Shown here: one piece after another, positions 15,898 to 24,421 of the stretch
Layout of the letters: each line of letters begins with the position of its first letter
How positions within the stretch are numbered: the stretch's first letter is position 1
Origin: an uncultured Bacilli bacterium
GTDB lineage: Bacteria; Bacillota_I; Bacilli_A; RF39; UBA660
Length of the DNA: 64,000 bases
NCBI GenBank assembly: GCA_910579455.1
Contig: CAJTUT010000006.1
Location: 5,213-69,212 of the forward strand
Reading direction: 5' to 3'
Program-made: the position numbers and the translations under genes
The notes under the pieces: model-generated
The model's database searches: none
What the model saw: the letters and a program-made list of their open reading frames with translations, nothing else
Told to the model about the DNA's origin: nothing

Positions 15898-16837
15898 TAT
15901 TATCCTTACTCCTTTCAATATTCTTTAATTCTTTCCAATTTAGAGGAAAACCCATCTTTCGTAAGACATCCGTAATAGGAATCGTCTTCAAGTTATATGC
16001 AAGCGTTTGAACTGCATTTTCTACTTCAATTACCAAACTATTAAATTTCTCTTTTTCTAATAGCTGCTTCATAATAATTAATAACGAAAAGGCATCATTT
16101 TTACCATATATATATTCTCCATCCTGCCTTGGAATTTTTAATAATTGATGATAAACCGTATCTGGGATCTGCTTTTGAGTTCTATTCTCATATAAAATAT
16201 CTTCATGGGCACATAGATTTCTATAATTCGCAAGAATTGGTAGATAAGTCTCAAAGGTATCAGGATCAATATCATAAATACTACTAATTGCTTGCCTATC
16301 ATCTTCTTTTAATATAGAATACATTTCACTTACAATACCAAACGATAATACTTTTACTAAAATCCACAACGGTATATATCCATAATTATCTGCATAATGT
16401 TGGGTAGCCGCATGCTGATTGCTATTAATTCTAATTTGCCTTTTCATCTTCTTTAATAAATCGTTAATTTGCCTCTGCTTACTAGGATTACTAGTGAAAT
16501 TCTTTGAACGTAAGTAGTCCCTCTCACGATACCCATATTTTTTAGATAATTGATATGAACTAATAGATTTAAAATTATTCTCAATAATAAGTATATTTTT
16601 AAAACATATATTTCGAAACGTTCTATCAAATAAAAACAGGCTATATAACTCCTCTAAAGTAGTCCCTTCTTTATATGTCCTATCTTTATTTAAAAACAAA
16701 TGACGATATCCATTTAGAAAGAAATAATTTTCCCTTAGTAAAACTCTTTTTGCATATTCTTCATTATTTATTGTTAAATTTTTAGATCTAAATATTTCTA
16801 TTTGCTCATCCAGGGTTTTAAACTTCTTATCTAACAT
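15890..16837 (-). CDS. Abi-like (Abi_2/AbiD-AbiF type) HEPN protein
   Basis: The 315-aa protein has the Abi_2 pattern: an N-terminal LDEQIEIFRSKNLTI, then YAKRVLLRENYFFLNGY and FLFDRTFRNICFKNILIIE. The HEPN ribonuclease motif RNLCAH (Arg206, His211; Rx4H) lies near the C-terminal third, where this family places it. Abi_2 proteins cause abortive infection or act as RNA-cleaving defence proteins; here defence is inferred. AGGTGAG is 4 nt before the ATG. A TATAAT at 16855-16860 with an upstream TG suggests a very short leader. It shares its transcript with htrA, overlapping by 8 nt. No other phage-defence gene is adjacent. Confidence 0.82.
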   Translation of the reverse strand: MLDKKFKTLDEQIEIFRSKNLTINNEEYAKRVLLRENYFFLNGYRHLFLNKDRTYKEGTTLEELYSLFLFDRTFRNICFKNILIIENNFKSISSYQLSKKYGYRERDYLRSKNFTSNPSKQRQINDLLKKMKRQIRINSNQHAATQHYADNYGYIPLWILVKVLSFGIVSEMYSILKEDDRQAISSIYDIDPDTFETYLPILANYRNLCAHEDILYENRTQKQIPDTVYHQLLKIPRQDGEYIYGKNDAFSLLIIMKQLLEKEKFNSLVIEVENAVQTLAYNLKTIPITDVLRKMGFPLNWKELKNIERSKDNNE

Positions 16838-16854
16838 ATTCTCACCTATTATAG

Positions 16855-16913
16855 ATTATACCATAGAAATGATAATATAAATATGAAATTTTTATGATTT
16901 TTTATGTTATAAT
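16855..16913. promoter_or_regulatory. divergent promoter region, abi-htrA and Zn-PLC genes
   Basis: On the minus strand TGGTATAAT gives an extended -10 (16855-16860) for abi. On the plus strand TGTTATAAT gives an extended -10 (TATAAT at 16908-16913) for the phospholipase C-like gene. Neither has a good -35 box. The 94-bp spacer holds no other visible signal. Confidence 0.45.
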
Positions 16914-16931
16914 AAAAAAAGGAGTGATTTT

Positions 16932-17906
16932 ATGCCTGCTACTGCTGCTCATGCATTTTTTGCAGATGATGTCTACAAAAAACTAAAACCAAAAACTAAA
17001 AGATTAATTCAAAAGGATAGAAAGTCCCTTCTGATGTTTGCACAAAGCACAGATTCCATGATGTTTTATAATCTTTTAAGTATTAAAAAAGGCAAAGATC
17101 TTAGAAAATTATCTCATATATTCCATACAGAAAAAACTAACCAATATTTTTATAATTTAATAAATGATATAAAAAAGAATCGATATTATCACGACTCCCA
17201 AACCGTAACTCTTCTATATGGTTTCATTTGTCATTACTGCCTAGATACTATCGCACATCCTTTTATTTTCTATAAAACCGGAAGATACGAAAAAAATCAA
17301 AAGGAAACAATCAAATATAACTCTCTTCACAATTATATGGAAACCTTTATCGATAATACTTTAATTAAGATGAGAGGATTTCAAAGTAAACAATTTAGTT
17401 TTAGATCTCTTTGCTTTGATTTTAAAAAGTTCTCTAAAGAATTAAAAAACACACTAGATAATAGTTTTGATGCTACTTATCATGTTAAAAATATGGGTAA
17501 AATATATTACAGATCATTAAAACAAATGTGTTTCATTCTACAAGTTTTTCGAATAGATCGATATGGAATTAAAAAGTTCTTTTATAAATTAATCGATCAT
17601 ATCACACCAAAAACCGTAATGAGACTTGAATCTATATCCTATTATAAAATACCAGATCAATACGATTATTTAAATAAAAGAAAAAAAAAATGGTATTATC
17701 CATCGAATGACAATATCTCTAGTCAAAAAAATTTTTTTGAACTTTATGAAGAAGGAGTCGAAAAAGCTGTGGATATCATTGAACAAATAAATGATTACTT
17801 TTATAATGATAATTCCATTGATATAAATCATTTATTTCAAAATAAAAGCTATTTGACAGGTTTAGATTGTGATAAAAAATTAAATTTAAGATTTTTCGAA
17901 TTTTAG
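16932..17906 (+). CDS. zinc-dependent phospholipase C-like protein
   Basis: The 324-aa protein matches the Zn_dep_PLPC family (bacterial phospholipase C / GPI-PLD N-terminal fold). Putative zinc ligands are well placed: AAHAFFADDV at residues 5-14, FAQSTDSMMF near 40, LSHIFHTEK near 64, CHYCLDTIAHPFIFY at about 100-115 (HxxxDxxxH), and LHNYMETFID near 138. There is no signal peptide, unlike secreted phospholipases, so this is a cytoplasmic family member of unknown substrate. AGGAG stands 7 nt before the ATG. The C-terminal 100 residues are Lys/Tyr-rich with no known motif. A SpoIID-domain gene follows 44 bp downstream. Confidence 0.75.
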   Translation: MPATAAHAFFADDVYKKLKPKTKRLIQKDRKSLLMFAQSTDSMMFYNLLSIKKGKDLRKLSHIFHTEKTNQYFYNLINDIKKNRYYHDSQTVTLLYGFICHYCLDTIAHPFIFYKTGRYEKNQKETIKYNSLHNYMETFIDNTLIKMRGFQSKQFSFRSLCFDFKKFSKELKNTLDNSFDATYHVKNMGKIYYRSLKQMCFILQVFRIDRYGIKKFFYKLIDHITPKTVMRLESISYYKIPDQYDYLNKRKKKWYYPSNDNISSQKNFFELYEEGVEKAVDIIEQINDYFYNDNSIDINHLFQNKSYLTGLDCDKKLNLRFFEF

Positions 17907-17950
17907 TATATTTACTTATATTCATTCCATAATAAATATAGGTGAATATT

Positions 17951-19006
17951 ATGTTTTATAGATACGAAATTAAAAATAATGGAAAAGAGGATATATTATA
18001 TTTATATCTTACAATGACTTACGAATTTTCAAAAGAATTAGGTTCAAAGGAAAATCATAAAGAAATTACCAAAAGAACAAAACACTTTATTAAAAATAAT
18101 AGTATTGATTTTAAGGGGGATAAAGTTTATCTAGTAATCGATGGCATTGTTGTAAAAACAATAGAATTAAAACATGAAGAAGAAATAGAGCAATTAGAGA
18201 TGAACAATACTGAATATGGAAATAACTATTTAGTAACTGTAAAATTAGACAATGGAATTACAACTGAAATCACCTTAAAGGAATATCTATTAGGTGTACT
18301 TTCTACGAATGCAATTAGTAATTTAGAACTCACCACCTTAAAATCACTTTGTGTGCTATATAGAACCTATGCATATAAGATGATGAAAGAAAATCAGTTA
18401 ATCGATGCCAGCAATCCTTATCAGCTATATAAACCAATATCCTATTATAAAATGATATGGTTAAATGACTATCAGGAAACTTATAATAAATTAGAAAAAG
18501 CAATTAATGATACAGAATGTCAATTTGTATGTTATCATGATGAATATATATTGCCGTTTATTCACATTACAAACAACGGAAAAACAGAATCTAGTAGAGA
18601 CTATCCGTACCTAGATAGCAGAACTAGTTTATGGGATTATGCTTCGCCCTACTATTTAGAAATTAAAGATTACGACTATGAAGATATGAGTAAAATTCTA
18701 AAAATAGAAAAAAAGAAAGTAAAGGATATTTCTATCTTAGATGTAAGAGAAAAAAATCATATAGAAAGAATCAAAGTTGGAGATAGTATCTTTCACGGAA
18801 ATGAATTTAGAAATTTATTAAGTCTAAGATCTACAGATATCAATATGATTATCAATCCTACTTTCATCCGATTCATTACAAAAGGATGGGGAAACAATTT
18901 AGGATTAAGTCAATTTGGAGCCAATGAAATTGCCAAAGCTGGATGTTCCCATATTGATATTATCAAATATTATTTCCCAAAAGTAAATATTAAAAAATAT
19001 GTATAA
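17951..19006 (+). CDS. SpoIID/LytB-domain protein lacking the catalytic Glu
   Basis: The 351-aa protein has an N-terminal ~90 residues of unknown type and then a SpoIID/LytB domain. ITLKEYLLGVLSTNAI matches the family pattern I.L..Yv.GVva.E.p, and LKSLCVLYRTYAYKM matches LKAqaVaARTYal. The C-terminal GWGNNLGLSQFGANEIAKAG corresponds to GHGvGmSQyGA..mA..G. SpoIID is a lytic transglycosylase needed for engulfment; its catalytic Glu sits where this protein has Asn (STNA). It has no signal peptide either. A non-enzymatic or altered role is inferred. ATG 17951, 6 nt after AGGTGA, is preferred to GTG 17942, which overlaps that site. Confidence 0.75.
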   Translation: MFYRYEIKNNGKEDILYLYLTMTYEFSKELGSKENHKEITKRTKHFIKNNSIDFKGDKVYLVIDGIVVKTIELKHEEEIEQLEMNNTEYGNNYLVTVKLDNGITTEITLKEYLLGVLSTNAISNLELTTLKSLCVLYRTYAYKMMKENQLIDASNPYQLYKPISYYKMIWLNDYQETYNKLEKAINDTECQFVCYHDEYILPFIHITNNGKTESSRDYPYLDSRTSLWDYASPYYLEIKDYDYEDMSKILKIEKKKVKDISILDVREKNHIERIKVGDSIFHGNEFRNLLSLRSTDINMIINPTFIRFITKGWGNNLGLSQFGANEIAKAGCSHIDIIKYYFPKVNIKKYV

Positions 19007-19007
19007 A

Positions 19008-19040
19008 AACAGAACTAGCGATTACTAGCTCTGTTTATTT
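19008..19040. terminator. bidirectional terminator, SpoIID-domain gene and type VII cluster
   Basis: AACAGAACTAG (19008-19018) pairs with CTAGCTCTGTT (19025-19035) with one mismatch and a 6-nt loop. A T-run follows on the plus strand and an A-run precedes it, so it can serve both convergent transcripts. Confidence 0.7.
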
Positions 19041-19258
19041 TTTTCTATCATAAATTTTAAGGCCTCATCAGAATCCTGATATAATTCCACATAAGTAGTT
19101 AAAAACCTAGAATAAGCATCAATACTATCACAAAAATCGTAAATTTCAGATACTTGATCAGAATTATACTTCTTCATAACATTCTTAATATTTAATGAAG
19201 ATTTTTCCAACTCTCTTGCTAAATGGAGCATCTCATCATAAGATAAATTTCCTATCAT
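19025..19258 (-). CDS. small helical protein of the type VII secretion cluster (77 aa)
   Basis: The product is entirely helix-forming: LSYDEMLHLARELEKSS, NIKNVMKKYNSDQ, then IYDFCDSIDAYSRFLTTYVELYQ. Length and heptad-like spacing resemble WXG100 (EsxA-type) substrates, but there is no W-x-G turn. A role as substrate or partner of the neighbouring EssC is inferred from position only. Its start overlaps the stop of the previous small gene by one base (TAATG), so the pair is made together. It is the last gene of the cluster, ending in the hairpin at 19008-19040. Confidence 0.6.
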   Translation of the reverse strand: MIGNLSYDEMLHLARELEKSSLNIKNVMKKYNSDQVSEIYDFCDSIDAYSRFLTTYVELYQDSDEALKFMIEKNKQS

Positions 19259-19458
19259 TATAACAACTCCTCATCCTCTTCTATATCTTTTTTCATTTGA
19301 CCTTGCAAAAAAGATGCTATTTGAATAACAGGATTTTTATACTCACTAATGTCTTCAATAGAGCTAAGACTATCATTATTTGTCCAAGAATTTTTCAATT
19401 TTTCCAATATAGAAAATATATTATTTACCTCAGTCACATATTTTTCATAATCATTCAT
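19258..19458 (-). CDS. small WXG100-like helical protein (66 aa)
   Basis: The 66-aa product begins MNDYEKYVTEVNNIFSILEK and has LKNSWTNNDS at about residues 21-30, where a Trp followed by a turn occupies the place of the W-x-G motif in WXG100 proteins. The second half (NPVIQIASFLQGQMKKDIEE) could be the second helix. It is shorter than EsxA (about 97 aa). The relationship to WXG100 is plausible but weak. TAATG coupling joins it to the following 77-aa gene, and it lies 12 bp after the EsaB-like gene. An export substrate or chaperone pair is inferred. Confidence 0.55.
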   Translation of the reverse strand: MNDYEKYVTEVNNIFSILEKLKNSWTNNDSLSSIEDISEYKNPVIQIASFLQGQMKKDIEEDEELL

Positions 19459-19470
19459 AGGTTAACCTCC

Positions 19471-19728
19471 TTAAATCAAAATGACCTGAGAACCATTTTT
19501 TAAATCTGTCTCTATCAATTTTAAATTAACATTATAAATATCCCCCGTTTCCTTACTATATAAATTCGTATCTTCCTTCACCATATAACCATTATCAGAA
19601 AGATCTATAATTCCCCTCTCTATAATTTTTTTTATGGTTCCCATTGTTTTATTAACAGGAACAAAGACATCATATTCTTCTTCAATTATGGGGATAAAAA
19701 CCTCTAATAAAATCTTATTTGTATCCAT
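19471..19728 (-). CDS. EsaB/YukD-like ubiquitin-fold protein
   Basis: The 85-aa product has the beta-grasp features of YukD/EsaB: an opening strand KILLEVFIPIIEEEYDVFVP, a helix TMGTIKKIIERGIIDL, DNGYMVKEDTNLYSKETGDIYN, and a closing SQVILI. EsaB is a cytoplasmic accessory protein of Firmicutes type VII (ESS) secretion. In most loci it precedes essB and essC; here it follows essC by 13 bp. The YukD-like fold next to EssC makes the assignment good even though sequence identity in this family is low. Confidence 0.78.
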   Translation of the reverse strand: MDTNKILLEVFIPIIEEEYDVFVPVNKTMGTIKKIIERGIIDLSDNGYMVKEDTNLYSKETGDIYNVNLKLIETDLKNGSQVILI

Positions 19729-19741
19729 ATAACCACCTCAT

Positions 19742-22700
19742 CTATTCAATTACTAACTTAACTAATACTGCCTTTCCATTTTTTATGACATAACCAAATC
19801 CATCTGGAATTTCTTCTCTAAGTTCCCTAGGTGTAGATAAAAGTTTAATAGAATACTGATCACTTACTCCATTACCAAGCCAAATACCTTGTGAATCATC
19901 AACAGAGTTCTTATACCAATCATCATATGCAAATCCTTTCAACTTATCAGATGAATCAACTATAATGAAATTATCTACATTATATTCTTTACTACTAGAC
20001 AAGGCATATCCTACCATTTCCCTATTTTCCTCACTAATTCGATTTAAAAAATTGGAAATACCAAAAATAATATAGGTAGTTTTAGGAAATTCTTTTAAAG
20101 CCGAATCATTATAGTCATTAGATTCATATACCTCTTTTTGGTTTTGATAATTTTGGCTAATCTTACTAGCGATAGAATCAAAATTATTATTGATATAATT
20201 ATCAGTAATATCCTTACTACCAAATAGTTTAGCAGCGTCAATGACTACTAACTTTTGATAAGGAACCTTATCGACTAATTTAATTATTGCCCTTAAAAAC
20301 CTTTTTTCACCATAAAAATCTAGTGCTGTAATAATAGAAACAGGATTATCCTTAAAATTAAATGTAGAAATACTCAAATCACTTTTTGCAATACCAATAG
20401 GTAAATAAGAAAGATCGCCTATTTTTTCTTCTACAAAATCTATCGAAACAATTTCTGGAAGTACAGGTATTCGCATAGCATAATCACTACAAATACTTCT
20501 AAGTCTTGTAGAAATCACCTTAATATAATCAGATAACCTTTCTGGTTTATAGGGATATGCTGTCTGAAACTCATATACATTACCAATTTCAATTAATCCC
20601 CTTCCATATACCTTAGATGGAACCTTTTTTCCGACATTAGGAATCACATCACTATAATCAGAAACATCGTTAAATTGTAAAGATATATTCTGCTTAAAGT
20701 TTTGTCTTAAACGATATCTAACAGCATTCGTACTGCTAGTTGTTAAAATAAAAATTACTCCATACTTAGTTCCTTCACGACTTAATTGAATCATAACGTC
20801 CTCATAATCTTCATATAGCTCTGCGAAAGATTCATAATTATTAATAATAATTGTAATCATAGGAATTTTTCTATTACTATGTTCAATATAAAAACTATAC
20901 GATCCATTATAATCTGCAAATAATTTTTTTCTATCCTCAATTACTTGGCTAATCATCTTAAAAAGATTTTCTATTTTTTCAGAATCATTTTGAGATAGAA
21001 TTCCACCTACCTGAGGTGCCTTTTCAAACATCTTTAATGTTTCTGCACCAAAATCTAAAATATAAAAGTTAAGTTCATCTGGATTATAAGTTGTAATCGC
21101 AGAATACAAAATACTAGATAACAACAACTCTTTACCTGAACCAGTCGAACCAAATAAAATAGTATTTCCACCATCTGCCAAAGATAAATTTAACAAATAT
21201 TGTTTTTGATTATCTGGATCATCGTATTCCCCAATAACTAATTCCATATTACTACCTATTTGATAGTGATATTTTTTCTTTAATTGCTCTATATATATAA
21301 AGTCTGGAATCCTATCAAGCCATAACTGTGGAATTACAATACCTTCAGCCTCTGCTATATTAATAATGTACCTTACAATATTAGGTAACTCCTCTCCCTG
21401 TGAATCTATCTGAATCTGATTTTCTACAGTATCTAAGGACTTTATAATATTTCCTACATGATCAATAAAATCAACATCTGTATCAACTCTTTTTTTCCTT
21501 TTCTCCATTGGATAGTACTGAGCTCCAGTCCATGCCGATTGCCCTAGGGCAAATAATTCATTGTATCCTACCTGTAAATAAAATCTTCCTGGATTTTTTA
21601 AAGCTGCAGCATCAGGACACTTAATCATATCCATACTATCTGATCTATCCTGAACCTTTAAACATATTTTAAATTTAGAGTTAGACCAAATTTGATCATC
21701 TACTACTCCTGCTGGTTTTTGAGTTGCTAAAATTAAATGAACTCCCAAACTACGTCCAATACGAGCTGTTGAGATCAATTGATCCATAAAATCAGGTTGT
21801 TGAGATTTTAATTCTGCAAACTCATCAGAGATAATAAACAAATGAGAAATTGGTTCTTCAACTTTCCCTTCGCGAAATAATCGCTGATATTTATAAATAT
21901 CTATTGTACTTTCATTTAAAGTATCTCTTGCTTTATTAAACATCCTTTGACGTCTTCTAAGCTCACTTTGAATAGATGACAATGCTCTGTTCATCTCAAT
22001 CGTATCTAAATTTGTAATAGAACCTGCTAGATGAGGTAATCTTACATTATTTTCCTTATTTTGAAAAACACCAGCCAAGCCTCCACCCTTATAATCGATT
22101 AAAACAAAAGATACTTCATAGGGATGAAAGTTAACAGCCATTGATAAAATATAAGAAATAATCAATTCACTCTTTCCAGAACCTGTCATACCAGCAACCA
22201 ATCCATGAGGCCCATAAAATTTTTCATGTAAATCTAACTTAAATTGATCTCCATTTTTATCAAGACCAATAGGAACTTGTAATGACTTAGTTGGATCATT
22301 CATCTTCCAACGATTTAAAATATTTAACTGTTCAATCATACCTACATTATACATTTCCAAAAAAGTAACTGCATCTGGTATATTCTTCTCTGCTTTTTCA
22401 ATTTCTATTGGAATATTAGCTAATATCTTAGCGTATTGGAACATATCCAAATTAGAATCAAAATCAGCTACAAATTCTTTTTGTTTTTTAGATACTAACT
22501 CACTTTCAAATACGCCTGATTTTAAATCCCCAATACTAATAAAGGTCTTACATTCGTTTGGCAAATTAGTAATTTTAGGACTAACAACGGTTAAGCTAAA
22601 TCCTAAATTAATATCTTGTGATGCAACATCTTTAATAATATCTAAATCTCTAACTGATTTATAATCATCTGTAATGAGAAAATAATATGGCTTGTAGGAA

Positions 22701-24337
22701 GCATAATCTTTATCCCTTAGTTGCCCATTTTCATCATTAAATTTACGATGCTGCAATTCCTTTTCTAAATGTAGAGAAATCTGTTTCATTTCATCATTGT
22801 TAGTAGCAAAGTATCTAATCGTTCTATCATTACTAAAACAGTGTGGCAACACCTTCAAATAATTCCACAATGAACTATTCTTTTCATTAGTAAATAGTAC
22901 GATTTTTAAATCATCATAACTATGAAATGCAATCATTTGAAGAATCAATCCCTCAATAAACTTTTGCTTTTGACGCCCTTCCCCAATAATCGCTGTTACA
23001 TGGTTTTTAACAAAAGATAAGGAAATTGGTACGTCTATTAACATTCTTGATTCAGATGCAACCTTAAAAACAAAATCTTTTAGGTCATCCTCATCTAAAG
23101 AAAATCTTTTTTGAGGAAAAGTTATATTACCTACAAGCTCCGTAGAACCAATACCTAATCTTAAATCTAGAAAATCTTCCTGATTAATTTCTCTTTCCCA
23201 AAGATTTCTCTTTTTACTATCAATAATTGCTTTTACAATATCTAAGGGTAAATAATTATCGACTAGAATTTGTTTTTGTATTTTCATTTGAGCGACAATC
23301 TCCTGATGTTTTTGTTCTACATACTCAGTATATTTCTTTTGCCTCAAAACTTCCCTTTTCCTTTGTTGTTTCTTTTGATACTTATCAGAAAGTAATGGCC
23401 AAAGTAACATCGTCATTAACATACCAAAAGTCATAACTAAAGTAGGCATAGCACTGCTTAACTGCATAGTACCATTAATTACCCCTGATAAAGAAGAATA
23501 CCCCATAACAACAGAACTCATAGCCATAGTAAGCATAGGTCCCACTGTATAAATCATAGGCATTTCGTTAGGTTTTTCTCGCTCAGGAGGATCTTCCACC
23601 GTAATATCCACTGATTCGATTTTTGACTTGAATCTAGGAGACCTAAAAAAGAAATCGCCTTCCTTATAAAAGTCCACTACTTCATCTTCTGGATCATCTT
23701 CTACACTCTGTTCCTGAATAATTGGATTCATCAAAGAAAACGTATTACTATCATAACTTACAATATTAGATATATTATTAACAACAATATAATCCTTCAT
23801 TACAATTATTTTCAATCCTAAAATAAAGATAATATCTCCATAGGATAAGACTTTAGAAGTAACAGCATAATTATTCACATAGGTACCATACTTACTATTT
23901 AAATCTTTAATAGTCCATACTCCCTTATTATAAGTAAGTTTAGCATGTTGTCTAGAGACCAACGGATAAGAATAATTAATATGAGCATTGGGATCATTTC
24001 CAATCAAAATATCTCCATTTCTGGTTATTCTTAATTTACTGATTTCTGGTTCAATAGAGGGAGAGCAATATAAAATAACATATTCTCCATCTGTATTCAC
24101 TTTCAAAAAGTATAAATTATATTCCTTTAAGTAAGCAGACCCTAATTCTTTATTTCCAGACATGATTTTCGTCTCAAAATCACTCTTTATCTTCCATCTT
24201 CCCTCAGAAGCCTCTACATTTATTAAGTTTCTCTCATTACCATTTCTATCATCATCTTTAATCCAATAATTACCGGATATCTTAGTAGGCAAAGAAAAAT
24301 TATAAATTTTTGTTTTCTTTATTAATCTAATAATCAT
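19742..24337 (-). CDS. essC: EssC-type FtsK/SpoIIIE ATPase of type VII secretion
   Basis: This 1531-aa membrane ATPase drives WXG100 protein export. Order of parts: a first FHA-like domain (about 1-95), a second FHA domain with SRQHAKL and DLNSKYGTYVNN (about 100-190), two membrane helices (about 265-320), a linker, then FtsK-like domains. Domain 1 has Walker A GMTGSGKS near 720 and Walker B-type FIISDEFAEL; domain 2 has GSTGSGKE near 1066; the third ATPase domain (about 1320-1531) has lost its P-loop (VSIITALDFYGEKRF). This matches EssC/YukBA of Firmicutes. ATG 24337 is preferred to GTG 24346. No EssA, EssB or EsaA gene lies in the window. Confidence 0.92.
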   Translation of the reverse strand: MIIRLIKKTKIYNFSLPTKISGNYWIKDDDRNGNERNLINVEASEGRWKIKSDFETKIMSGNKELGSAYLKEYNLYFLKVNTDGEYVILYCSPSIEPEISKLRITRNGDILIGNDPNAHINYSYPLVSRQHAKLTYNKGVWTIKDLNSKYGTYVNNYAVTSKVLSYGDIIFILGLKIIVMKDYIVVNNISNIVSYDSNTFSLMNPIIQEQSVEDDPEDEVVDFYKEGDFFFRSPRFKSKIESVDITVEDPPEREKPNEMPMIYTVGPMLTMAMSSVVMGYSSLSGVINGTMQLSSAMPTLVMTFGMLMTMLLWPLLSDKYQKKQQRKREVLRQKKYTEYVEQKHQEIVAQMKIQKQILVDNYLPLDIVKAIIDSKKRNLWEREINQEDFLDLRLGIGSTELVGNITFPQKRFSLDEDDLKDFVFKVASESRMLIDVPISLSFVKNHVTAIIGEGRQKQKFIEGLILQMIAFHSYDDLKIVLFTNEKNSSLWNYLKVLPHCFSNDRTIRYFATNNDEMKQISLHLEKELQHRKFNDENGQLRDKDYASYKPYYFLITDDYKSVRDLDIIKDVASQDINLGFSLTVVSPKITNLPNECKTFISIGDLKSGVFESELVSKKQKEFVADFDSNLDMFQYAKILANIPIEIEKAEKNIPDAVTFLEMYNVGMIEQLNILNRWKMNDPTKSLQVPIGLDKNGDQFKLDLHEKFYGPHGLVAGMTGSGKSELIISYILSMAVNFHPYEVSFVLIDYKGGGLAGVFQNKENNVRLPHLAGSITNLDTIEMNRALSSIQSELRRRQRMFNKARDTLNESTIDIYKYQRLFREGKVEEPISHLFIISDEFAELKSQQPDFMDQLISTARIGRSLGVHLILATQKPAGVVDDQIWSNSKFKICLKVQDRSDSMDMIKCPDAAALKNPGRFYLQVGYNELFALGQSAWTGAQYYPMEKRKKRVDTDVDFIDHVGNIIKSLDTVENQIQIDSQGEELPNIVRYIINIAEAEGIVIPQLWLDRIPDFIYIEQLKKKYHYQIGSNMELVIGEYDDPDNQKQYLLNLSLADGGNTILFGSTGSGKELLLSSILYSAITTYNPDELNFYILDFGAETLKMFEKAPQVGGILSQNDSEKIENLFKMISQVIEDRKKLFADYNGSYSFYIEHSNRKIPMITIIINNYESFAELYEDYEDVMIQLSREGTKYGVIFILTTSSTNAVRYRLRQNFKQNISLQFNDVSDYSDVIPNVGKKVPSKVYGRGLIEIGNVYEFQTAYPYKPERLSDYIKVISTRLRSICSDYAMRIPVLPEIVSIDFVEEKIGDLSYLPIGIAKSDLSISTFNFKDNPVSIITALDFYGEKRFLRAIIKLVDKVPYQKLVVIDAAKLFGSKDITDNYINNNFDSIASKISQNYQNQKEVYESNDYNDSALKEFPKTTYIIFGISNFLNRISEENREMVGYALSSSKEYNVDNFIIVDSSDKLKGFAYDDWYKNSVDDSQGIWLGNGVSDQYSIKLLSTPRELREEIPDGFGYVIKNGKAVLVKLVIE

Positions 24338-24383
24338 TGGCTCCACCCCAATACTTCTATTCTTTATCCTTTTATACTATTTT

Positions 24384-24412
24384 ATTATAACTTCTTTTAT
24401 GAAGTTTTACAA
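24384..24412 (-). promoter_or_regulatory. promoter of the type VII cluster with a palindrome in its spacer
   Basis: On the minus strand TTGTAA (24407-24412) and TATAAT (24384-24389) are separated by exactly 17 bp. The spacer holds the palindrome AACTTC-ATAAAA-GAAGTT (24389-24406), which would place a regulator between -35 and -10. The leader is about 40 nt. Confidence 0.7.
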
Positions 24413-24421
24413 GTAACAAAG

